Of a DNA stretch of 19,015 nucleotides, positions 13,775 through 19,015 are shown piece by piece. The DNA lies in the NCBI GenBank assembly GCA_021771675.1, contig JAETOP010000074.1, positions 1-19,015 on the forward strand, given 5' to 3'. The notes beneath the pieces were generated by a model. It did no database searches and was not told the origin of the DNA. It saw nothing but the letters and a program-made list of their open reading frames with translations. The stretch's first letter is position 1. Each line of letters begins with the position of its first letter. The DNA comes from Oscillospiraceae bacterium (GTDB taxonomy: Bacteria > Bacillota_A > Clostridia > Oscillospirales > Oscillospiraceae). The position numbers were made by a program, and so were the translations under genes.

Positions 13775-13820
13775 AATAATTATAATGTCAAAGTTATAGT
13801 AATTAGGGGGTATCCGGCAA

Positions 13821-14750
13821 ATGGTTTTTCGCAATCACGAGTATTTTGTTGCTATTGTCGAAGCTGGCAGTCTGACAAAAGCGGCCGAGCAACTATACAT
13901 CTCCCAGCCGTCTCTCAGCCAATATTTGAAACGGCTGGAAGCGAGTCTGGGCGTAGAACTGTTTGACCGCAGTACATCACCTTTGCGCCTGACCTATACC
14001 GGCGAACGCTATTATCAATATGTTCTCCAGCTAATGAAACTGGACGAAAACGTCCGAAAAGAGTTTCAGGACATCAAGAACCAAGTCAGCGGACGGCTGC
14101 GACTGGGAGTGGCCCTATGGCGAGGCGCTTGTCTGCTTCCAGATGTTTTTCCTTTCTTTCATCAGCAGTATCCAGACATCCACATTGAGTTGCTGGAAGG
14201 GCGATCCGTTCAATTGGAAAGCGCATTGATGAACGACAAAATTGACCTTGCAGTCATGAATCTGCCTCGCACTTTAGATTATGGAAAGCTGACCTGTGAG
14301 ATCATTTGTGAAGAACGCATCTTGATAGCGGCACCCACAAAGCATCCCTATGTTCAAAGCCTTCTGAATAACTGTGAGTTTCTTGGAAGTCATCCCATTG
14401 CAACTCTGGAGCTATTAAAGCATGTCCCCTTGATTTTGACAAAGCCCGGTCAGAATTTGACCCACGAGGTCATGCACGCGCTCGGCAAAGCCCATATAGA
14501 TCCGGATATTCTTCTGGAGACCGGCAACCTGACTACCGCCATTAACCTCGTTGCAAAGGGAATCGCGTGTGCTTTTGTCCCAGAGGAAGGAGCCAAGGTT
14601 TGCCAACACCCCGGCTTCGTCACTTATTTTGCGGTGGATTCATCCGATCTTGTTTGGGATCTGGCCGCAGTCTATCGAAAGGACGCATACCTGACGCATT
14701 TGTCCCAACTCTTTATTGATACCATGAAGCAGCAATTGCGAGGCAAATAA
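13821..14750 (+). CDS. LysR-family transcriptional regulator
   Basis: This 309-aa protein has the LysR winged HTH at residues about 3-62 (GSLTKAAEQLYISQPSLSQYLKRLEASLGVELFDR). A periplasmic-binding-like effector domain follows from about 90 to the end. GGGGGT lies upstream of the ATG at 13821. LysR proteins usually activate a divergent operon in response to a pathway metabolite bound in the C-terminal domain. Its divergence from the transporter operon, with about 215 bp between, makes that operon the obvious target. The AEC carrier gene follows on the same strand. The ligand is unknown but is plausibly the hydroxy or oxo acid. Confidence 0.93.
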   Translation: MVFRNHEYFVAIVEAGSLTKAAEQLYISQPSLSQYLKRLEASLGVELFDRSTSPLRLTYTGERYYQYVLQLMKLDENVRKEFQDIKNQVSGRLRLGVALWRGACLLPDVFPFFHQQYPDIHIELLEGRSVQLESALMNDKIDLAVMNLPRTLDYGKLTCEIICEERILIAAPTKHPYVQSLLNNCEFLGSHPIATLELLKHVPLILTKPGQNLTHEVMHALGKAHIDPDILLETGNLTTAINLVAKGIACAFVPEEGAKVCQHPGFVTYFAVDSSDLVWDLAAVYRKDAYLTHLSQLFIDTMKQQLRGK

Positions 14751-14785
14751 TATCGGCGTTATATTTATTATAGGAAAAGCGGTCT

Positions 14786-14813
14786 TTGCAAAAGAGCAGT
14801 CTCTTAATATAAA
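14786..14813 (+). promoter_or_regulatory. Candidate promoter of the AEC carrier gene
   Basis: TTGCAA (14786-14791) and TATAAA (14808-14813) have a 16-bp spacer. AAGAG CAGT CTCTT, a 5-bp inverted repeat, lies exactly between the two boxes and could be a regulator site. Confidence 0.45.
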
Positions 14814-14849
14814 ATAAGAGCATGAATAATTCTATCGAGGTGCTGCTCC

Positions 14850-15764
14850 ATGGACTTTTTTGCGGACATGCTGTCTTTGCAGATGATGCTCTTCTGCTTG
14901 ATGATCATCGGACTGCTTATCAAAAAAATTGGTATTATCAGCGAGGCAGGCCGGAAAACGCTTTCCGGCCTGCTAATCAATGTAGTCTTGCCCTGCAATA
15001 TTGTCCATTCCTTTATGAGTGGAGTCCAAATATCTGGTGAGTTTATCCGGAACTGTATCCTGATGGTCATGCTTTCTGCAGCAATTCAGCTTGTAGCGAC
15101 CTATGGCAGCAAGCTGATCTTCCGCAGTTTTCCGCAAAGGCAAAAAGGCGTACTTTCATACGGCATCATCTGCTCAAATTCGAGTTTTATTGGATTGCCA
15201 ATTGCAGAGGCCCTTTTTGGCAATCTGGGCGTCATGTATACGTCTGTCTTTCAAATTCCAATTCGCTTTACTATGTGGACCGCCGGTCTTTCATTATTTA
15301 CCAGTGTTGATAAAAAAGATGCTTTCCGCAAGCTGATTAAGCACCCATGCATTGTCTCCATCTTCATTGGGCTTTTACTGATGGTCCTTCCCTTTCAAAT
15401 GCCTGTCTTTTTAAATGATACAATTTCGGCAATTAGCAAGTGTACAACACCTGTATCCATGTTCGTTATTGGTTCGATCCTAGCAGACGCACCTGTTGAA
15501 TCTCTTTTTTCCAAGGTTGTCCTTTACTACACCTTCTTGCGGCTGCTTGCTTTTCCCGCACTGGTTTACCTGGTCCTGCAGCCGCTCGGAATGGACAGTC
15601 TTTTTGTCAATATCTGTGTTCTGATGACCGGGATGCCTGCCGGAAGCACAGTTTCAATTCTAGCGGACCAGTATAACGCTGATGCAGCCTTTGCATCTCA
15701 ACTTGTCTTTACCTCTACGCTGTTTTCGATTTTCACAATTCCGTTGCTGACACTCATAATGTAA
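14850..15764 (+). CDS. AEC (auxin efflux carrier) family transporter
   Basis: This 304-aa protein has about ten hydrophobic segments and family-typical stretches: LLINVVLPCNIVHSF near residues 41-55, SNSSFIGLPIAEALFG in the middle, and PVSMFVIGSILAD and TGMPAGSTVSILADQY in the second half. Bacterial AEC carriers such as MleP and MdcF move malate, lactate, malonate or similar carboxylates; direction is often uncertain. GAGGTG precedes the ATG at 14850. It follows the LysR gene by about 100 bp with its own possible promoter. It may export an end product or import an alternative substrate. Base composition is visibly more AT-rich than in the minus-strand operon. Confidence 0.88.
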   Translation: MDFFADMLSLQMMLFCLMIIGLLIKKIGIISEAGRKTLSGLLINVVLPCNIVHSFMSGVQISGEFIRNCILMVMLSAAIQLVATYGSKLIFRSFPQRQKGVLSYGIICSNSSFIGLPIAEALFGNLGVMYTSVFQIPIRFTMWTAGLSLFTSVDKKDAFRKLIKHPCIVSIFIGLLLMVLPFQMPVFLNDTISAISKCTTPVSMFVIGSILADAPVESLFSKVVLYYTFLRLLAFPALVYLVLQPLGMDSLFVNICVLMTGMPAGSTVSILADQYNADAAFASQLVFTSTLFSIFTIPLLTLIM

Positions 15765-15784
15765 TATTCTGTTTATGCTTCGCT

Positions 15785-15809
15785 GCATTTTCATGGTGAC
15801 GGAAAATGC
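15785..15809 (+). terminator. Possible terminator after the AEC gene
   Basis: GCATTTTC (15785-15792) pairs perfectly with GAAAATGC (15802-15809) around a 9-nt loop, 20 bp after the AEC stop. The downstream T-run (ACTTTTC) is short and displaced, so efficiency is doubtful. Confidence 0.4.
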
Positions 15810-15884
15810 GCATAGAACTTTTCTGTATTCTCCGTGTACCCCACCATCATCAGATGGCTCTCTTTACACGTCTATAGTTCTAAT

Positions 15885-16235
15885 TCAAAAGCAGATAAGT
15901 TCCTGGCAGACGACTTCCTCTGCTACGTTGCGGATATTATTCATCGTGCCGACCCATGCCATCTGATCGTCAGCTTTCGACTGCTCTGTGATTCCCTGCG
16001 TCTGTGCCAACTGCTTTATCAGCAGGTCCAGCATCTCATTTGCCTCCCGGTCAATTTCGTTGAGGTAGTGCGTCAGTTGCCCGGAGGTCAGCAGCGAGGT
16101 GTAGGTTCCCCTGCGGTGTTCCTTGAGGTACTTGAGGCGCATACGGCCAAAGCGCCCGTATGTCGCCGGTTCTTCTTTCGGCAAAGTCAAGTCCGGCAGA
16201 TAATAGTCGCCGTGTTTGGTATAAGTAATTTCCAT
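15885..16235 (-). CDS. tnpV: TnpV family transposon-encoded protein
   Basis: This 116-aa protein opens MEITYTKHGDYYLPDLTLP and contains YGRFGRMRLKYLKEHRRGTYTSLLTSGQLTHYLNEID, which is the TnpV family known from Tn4451-type clostridial elements. The function is unknown, but it is usually found at or near element ends. AAAGGA lies about 11 bp upstream of the ATG at 16235. It is the last gene before the right arm repeats and attR, on the minus strand. It shows no catalytic motif; the C-terminal half is charged and helical. Its presence supports placing the right end of the element at 16422. Confidence 0.88.
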   Translation of the reverse strand: MEITYTKHGDYYLPDLTLPKEEPATYGRFGRMRLKYLKEHRRGTYTSLLTSGQLTHYLNEIDREANEMLDLLIKQLAQTQGITEQSKADDQMAWVGTMNNIRNVAEEVVCQELICF

Positions 16236-16264
16236 TGTGTGACAGTCCTTTCGCGGACCTTGAT

Positions 16265-16288
16265 TTGACCCTTATTTTGACCCTTTAG
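16265..16288. repeat. 12-bp tandem repeat, candidate integrase arm sites (right)
   Basis: TTGACCCTTATT (16265-16276) and TTGACCCTTTAG (16277-16288) repeat the left pair at 5188-5211 with the same 12-bp spacing and orientation. They lie about 110 bp inside attR. Binding by the integrase N-terminal domain is inferred. Confidence 0.6.
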
Positions 16289-16398
16289 CGGGTCGTCTTC
16301 TATAAAACAACTGGACTGACTGGTGCAGAATTTTATATTTTCAGAACTAAATATCACGTATTTGAATTAAAATAATTGCTTGTATCGGCATTCCCTGA

Positions 16399-16422
16399 TT
16401 CGATCCTCTTCGTCTCCACCAC
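16399..16422 (+). other. attR core (24-bp direct repeat)
   Basis: This is identical to 5119-5142. Bases to its left (TTCCCTGA) do not rebuild a T-stem, so this is the displaced 3' fragment of the target RNA gene on the chromosome side. A strong terminator follows after 2 bp. Confidence 0.88.
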
Positions 16423-16424
16423 AC

Positions 16425-16459
16425 CAGGGCAAGCGGTACATACCGCTTGCCCTGTTTTT
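16425..16459 (+). terminator. Terminator behind attR, probably native to the target RNA gene
   Basis: CAGGGCAAGCGG and CCGCTTGCCCTG pair perfectly (12 bp, extendable by TA/TA) and TTTTT follows. Its position directly after the CCA end suggests it originally terminated the tRNA/tmRNA gene before insertion. From 16460 to 16659 I see nothing further that is supportable. Confidence 0.88.
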
Positions 16460-16659
16460 CTGCACAGGGGAAGGCCGCACCTGCAAGGAACCGGCACCAT
16501 TACACTTTAGAACGGGTGCGGCGGCCTGTTCAGTGAATCCATGAAACGCTTCTGCTAAAAGACCGGGCGGGATCAAATGTAATTCGATCCCGTCCAGCTT
16601 TTTCTTCGTGTATGCCGCATAAACGAAAGCATGATGCACCTGTAATAGGGTGTCTGCCT

Positions 16660-17547
16660 TCACTCGTTCAACAGCCGTATATAGTGATTGGCCTCCCGCA
16701 GGACATGGTCTGCCAAAAGCGGCAGGATGATGGACCGGATCTCGCAGTTTTCGATTCCTTTGACGCCGGCGGTCTTGAACTCTCTGAATTTCAGCGTTTC
16801 CTTCAGCGATTCCTGGCGGATCATCGCTGTGTCGTTTGCCGCTCTGGCCTTCGCCAACAGCGCCGCGTACTCCTGGGCAAAGGTATTGGAGGCACTCACC
16901 AGTTCGTTCTCCGCGGGATCCAGCAGTCCGCGGATGAAGAGCGCGTGTTCCATCATGATCTGGTTCCAGAAGATCTCCGTTTCCTTCATGGACTGTCCGT
17001 CCAAATCGCCCCCGTGTTCCGCGCCGCAGACAAAGGCCTGGTACAGCTTTGCCTCCCGGATGATGTGCTCCAGCAGCAGGGGGTAATTCATGGTGAACAT
17101 ACAGCAGCGGAGCATCCTGTTCAGAACCCTCTCCTTGAATCCGATCAGGCCCCGCAGCAGGCGGAGCGCCGTCTGGTTCAGCTGTTTGACCTGGCGGCAC
17201 AGAGCCGGGGTGATACAGACCGAATCGCCGCAGCGCAGCAGCGTTTCCATGTGGGTGATCTCCCGGTCGATCTGGATGCTGGTAAAACACTGTGTCTGTT
17301 TTTCCGCGTCTGTGGTGAATTCCGTCACAAGCTCGCCGGAGGCCAGCACCTGCCTGCTGACCACGCCGCGGCTCAGAAGGACGGCGCGGCGCAGCAGCAT
17401 TTCAAATTCCTGCTTGTAAACCCCCGCTTCCTTGGCAAAATCCCTGTCCGCAGGCGTGAAGCCCGCCTTTAAAAATAAGGCGTGCTCCTTCATAATGCGG
17501 GCAAAAAACAAATGCAGTTCCAGAGATAAAATAACATAGCGTTCCAT
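16660..17547 (-). CDS. DUF2935 family protein
   Basis: This 295-aa protein is made of two similar helical halves. The first has FFARIMKEHALFLKAGFTPADRDFAKEA near residues 14-41, the second FWNQIMMEHALFIRGLLDPAENELVSASNTFAQEY near 193-227. The repeated EHA-F-P pattern is the DUF2935 signature, a four-helix ferritin-like fold whose conserved Glu and His suggest metal binding. Function is not established. The start at 17547 has GGGGTT upstream, a mediocre site. There is no signal peptide or membrane segment. It is a chromosomal gene just beyond the element and is not obviously in an operon. Confidence 0.85.
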   Translation of the reverse strand: MERYVILSLELHLFFARIMKEHALFLKAGFTPADRDFAKEAGVYKQEFEMLLRRAVLLSRGVVSRQVLASGELVTEFTTDAEKQTQCFTSIQIDREITHMETLLRCGDSVCITPALCRQVKQLNQTALRLLRGLIGFKERVLNRMLRCCMFTMNYPLLLEHIIREAKLYQAFVCGAEHGGDLDGQSMKETEIFWNQIMMEHALFIRGLLDPAENELVSASNTFAQEYAALLAKARAANDTAMIRQESLKETLKFREFKTAGVKGIENCEIRSIILPLLADHVLREANHYIRLLNE

Positions 17548-17572
17548 ATATTAAACCCCATTCTCTTGATTG

Positions 17573-17586
17573 CTGATCAGGATCAG
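17573..17586. promoter_or_regulatory. Inverted repeat upstream of the DUF2935 gene
   Basis: CTGATC AG GATCAG is a perfect 6-bp inverted repeat about 26 bp before the DUF2935 start. A minus-strand TATACT lies right next to it (17584-17589), so it could be an operator overlapping a promoter. No good -35 box is visible. The 17590-17746 stretch holds nothing else I can support. Confidence 0.35.
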
Positions 17587-17746
17587 TATATGTCCCCGCC
17601 CGTGCCTTTGTGAGAAAACAACACCATCCGATGCCGGGAACCATGGAATCAGGCACGCAGCATACCCGCTGCGCCGTCGGCCTCCTTTTAAAATGATTTT
17701 ATGCCAGCGGGCCATGCTCGCCGCAGTTCAATATGCACCGGGAAAT

Positions 17747-17782
17747 AAAAAAAGCCGCAGTACAAGGCGCTTGTACTGCGGC
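17747..17782 (-). terminator. Strong terminator of the XRE-DUF3169 operon
   Basis: GCCGCAGTACAAG and CTTGTACTGCGGC (17754-17766 with 17770-17782) pair perfectly over 13 bp with a 3-nt loop. On the minus strand seven Ts follow directly. It lies 7 bp after the stop of the second small peptide. Confidence 0.92.
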
Positions 17783-17789
17783 AGCCATC

Positions 17790-17906
17790 TTATACAAGTG
17801 TGTTCCTCCTCCATGAGGAGCGCGGCTCATACGCGTTTTTTCCTTTGTTGTTCCAGAACAGTACCGCACACGCCGCCAGGACAGCGCCCATCAAAGTCAT
17901 ATCCAT
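17790..17906 (-). CDS. Tiny membrane peptide, 38 aa
   Basis: From the ATG at 17906 the minus strand encodes MDMTLMGAVLAACAVLFWNN followed by a basic tail (KGKNAYEPRSSWRRNTLV). AAGGAGG 8 bp upstream is as good a ribosome site as any in the window. Residues 4-18 form one short hydrophobic helix. It ends just before the operon terminator, so it is the last gene of the XRE-DUF3169 unit. It clearly resembles the 25-aa peptide encoded upstream (DxTLMxAV, then a Trp and a basic end). I do not recognise a family; a membrane regulator or small toxin-like peptide are both possible. Confidence 0.55.
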   Translation of the reverse strand: MDMTLMGAVLAACAVLFWNNKGKNAYEPRSSWRRNTLV

Positions 17907-17977
17907 CTCAGAGTTCCTCCTTAAAATCATTTATCCTGCTGATGTACCTTGTGTCTTTCTTGCCTGTGCCGCTTGGC

Positions 17978-18055
17978 TCAGGCCTGTTTCTTCCGAATTT
18001 CCCAAACAGCCGCTGCAAGGGCCATGATGACCGCCCGCATCAAGGTCGTATCCAC
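17978..18055 (-). CDS. Tiny membrane peptide, 25 aa
   Basis: A GTG at 18055, 5 bp after the DUF3169 stop, opens a 25-aa frame reading (M)DTTLMRAVIMALAAAVWEI and ending RKKQA. GGGAG within the end of the DUF3169 gene can serve as its ribosome site. A start at the internal ATG five codons on, with AGGGTGG upstream, is the alternative. It has one hydrophobic segment and a basic C-terminus, like the 38-aa peptide downstream. The similarity of the two supports both being real, since chance ORFs would not match. Confidence 0.45.
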   Translation of the reverse strand: MDTTLMRAVIMALAAAVWEIRKKQA

Positions 18056-18060
18056 CCTAC

Positions 18061-18816
18061 TTATTTCTCCCGCTTGGACAGGCGGATGCACTCCAGGATG
18101 TAGCTCACCTGCAGGATCCCCCACAGCAGCAGGGCCACGGAGGCCGGCAGAACACCGATGCCGAATGTGAAGTCCAGGATCAGCAGCACCACCCAGAGCA
18201 CGGGGCAGGCATTTCCCGTGACACGGTAAGCCCGGTAGGACGCCTGGCCGATCTGCTTTTTCTCCGCCTCGTCGCAGCTGTCTATCCATTTCTTCTGGAA
18301 CTTTACGTCATAGACACTGCCCTGCTTCTCCGGGTTGATGCGGCGGGTCAGATCCACCGTCTTCTGCTGGATGACCATGATGGCGGCAGCGATCACCAGA
18401 AACGCTCCCACGCCGATCAGCGCGCCAAAGGGAAACTGGCTGTATGAAGAGGTGGTCAGCAGGAAAAAGTCCAGCACCATGGCCACGGACGCAAACAGCA
18501 GGACCCAGTTCAGGCGGCTCTCCGCCTGGTCGATGGGGTTCTCCGCGTCGCCGTCCCAGGCGGCGAACAGCGCCTTCGCCCTCCGGTACTGCCATACGGC
18601 GGCCAGCAGCAGCGCCAGACACACCGCCGGGACCAGCCAGAGGATCACTCCGCCCAGCAGATTGTCTGCCATCTCCGCCACCAGATCCGAAACACCGGAA
18701 TTTCCCATCCACCTGGCACAGAAACCCAGCACACCGCCCAGCACCGCAGAACCCAGCAGGATCAGCGCAAACCTAGGCAGGGCCTTCCGATTCTCTTTTT
18801 TCACATTGTCATTCAT
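18061..18816 (-). CDS. DUF3169 family membrane protein
   Basis: This is a 251-aa protein from the ATG at 18816 (MNDNVKKENRKALPRF), preceded by GAGGAGGACG; the frame is open 12 codons further but without a site. It has about six hydrophobic segments: residues roughly 15-35, 55-75, 103-118, 130-148, and two between 203 and 240. A charged loop contains KFQKKWIDSCDEAEKKQIGQASYRAY. This fits the DUF3169 family of Bacillota membrane proteins, function unknown, commonly encoded beside a small XRE regulator, as here. The start overlaps the end of the XRE gene by 8 bp, so translation is coupled. Confidence 0.8.
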   Translation of the reverse strand: MNDNVKKENRKALPRFALILLGSAVLGGVLGFCARWMGNSGVSDLVAEMADNLLGGVILWLVPAVCLALLLAAVWQYRRAKALFAAWDGDAENPIDQAESRLNWVLLFASVAMVLDFFLLTTSSYSQFPFGALIGVGAFLVIAAAIMVIQQKTVDLTRRINPEKQGSVYDVKFQKKWIDSCDEAEKKQIGQASYRAYRVTGNACPVLWVVLLILDFTFGIGVLPASVALLLWGILQVSYILECIRLSKREK

Positions 18817-19015
18817 GGTTCTCGTCCTCCTCATAGGAAAAAATATCCTCAACGCGCACCTTACAGATCTTGGCGATCTTCAGTGCCAGGGTGACCGACG
18901 GGGAATAGTCTCCCCGCTCGATCTGGCTGATGGTCTGGCGGGACACCCCTGCCAGTGCTCCCATCTCCTGCTGGTTGACGCCCAGCCGGGCCCGGTACTC
19001 CTTCAGCCGGTTATA
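18809..19015 (-). CDS. XRE-family HTH regulator (C-terminal part)
   Basis: The last 68 residues are visible; the start lies beyond the right edge, probably only a few codons away. NRLKEYRARLGVNQQEMGALAGVSRQTISQIERGDYSPSVTLALKIAKICKVRVEDIF is a classic Cro/C1-type helix-turn-helix with no additional domain. Such short regulators often repress their own operon. It overlaps the DUF3169 gene by 8 bp and heads a unit with that membrane protein and two small peptides, a layout seen in stress- or antimicrobial-sensing modules. Confidence 0.9.
   Translation of the reverse strand, partial: YNRLKEYRARLGVNQQEMGALAGVSRQTISQIERGDYSPSVTLALKIAKICKVRVEDIFSYEEDENHE

Larger units (their letters stand above)
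13643..13789. repeat. 12-mer repeated on both sides of the divergent promoters
   Basis: AATTATAATGTC occurs at 13643-13654 and again, identically, at 13778-13789, 135 bp apart and in the same orientation. One copy is in the transporter leader, the other just before the LysR gene. The second overlaps a perfect palindrome TATAAT A ATTATA (13772-13784). This could be a paired operator for the LysR protein; the role is inferred. Confidence 0.5.
5119..16422. mobile_element. Integrative mobilizable element with metabolic cargo
   Basis: An 11.3-kb segment bounded by the 24-bp direct repeat. It contains tyrosine integrase, excisionase-like HTH, RepA-type ATPase with iterons, MOBV oriT and relaxase, and TnpV. 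It has no conjugation pore genes, so transfer would need a helper element. Matching 12-bp tandem repeats lie inside both ends. The region from 10577 to 15764 is cargo: transporter, dehydrogenase, aldolase-like enzyme, LysR regulator and AEC carrier. The whole backbone looks intact, with no frameshifts seen, so it may still be mobile. Boundaries are direct from sequence; classification as an IME follows from gene content. Confidence 0.88.

Noticed and set aside
16367..17290. 307-codon minus-strand frame over attR and the DUF2935 gene
   Set aside because: It is an alternative frame of the DUF2935 gene running into antisense RNA sequence (CGGDEEDRI); low-complexity composition and no family match.
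16612..17472. 286-codon plus-strand frame
   Set aside because: It is antisense to the DUF2935 gene; no ribosome site and no recognisable motif.

Overview
The window looks like a moderately GC-rich, Gram-positive gut Bacillota chromosome. An Oscillospiraceae-type clostridium is the best guess, and genus cannot be called. The reasons are strong GGAGG ribosome sites, TnpV, a DUF6076-type protein, a MobV mobilization module, and DUF3169/XRE and DUF2935 genes. An integrated mobile element of about 11.3 kb (5119-16422) sits in the middle of ordinary chromosomal genes.

Left flank (1-5118). On the minus strand are a Nudix hydrolase and the N-terminal part of a type I restriction HsdR subunit that runs off the window. 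On the plus strand is a run of small housekeeping or stress genes: peptide deformylase (with an unusual motif I), a YfcE-type metallophosphoesterase, a 48-codon ORF, YaaA (peroxide stress), a terminator, then a tocopherol-cyclase-like protein. About 360 bp without a recognisable gene follow. They end in the T-arm and 3' acceptor strand of a tRNA-like RNA (5114-5141) that resembles the 3' end of tmRNA.

Mobile element (5119-16422). It is bounded by a 24-bp direct repeat (attL 5119-5142, attR 16399-16422). A pair of 12-bp tandem repeats lies just inside each end and probably serves as integrase arm sites. The backbone, left to right, is tyrosine integrase (-), a DUF6076-like protein (-), a consensus promoter driving an excisionase-like HTH and a RepA-type ATPase (+), five GTACGGT-type iterons, a MOBV-type oriT, a hairpin-rich leader, the MobV relaxase (+), and at the far end TnpV (-). 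No type IV secretion genes are present, so it is an integrative mobilizable element (IME) that needs a helper.

Cargo (10577-15764). A three-gene minus-strand operon encodes an SLC13/IT-superfamily anion transporter, an NAD-dependent D-2-hydroxyacid dehydrogenase and an RraA-like aldolase/decarboxylase. It is divergent from a LysR regulator and an AEC-family carrier. The simplest reading is a transferable route that imports a hydroxy(di)carboxylate, oxidises it to the 2-oxo acid and splits or decarboxylates it to pyruvate, under LysR control, with AEC moving a substrate or end product. The substrate is not determined by the sequence. The intergenic region carries good divergent promoters, a near-perfect 20-bp palindrome and a repeated 12-mer.

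Right flank (16423-19015). A strong terminator directly follows attR. Then come a DUF2935 protein (-) and a minus-strand operon of an XRE regulator (partial), a DUF3169 membrane protein and two tiny, mutually similar membrane peptides (25 and 38 aa), closed by a textbook terminator.
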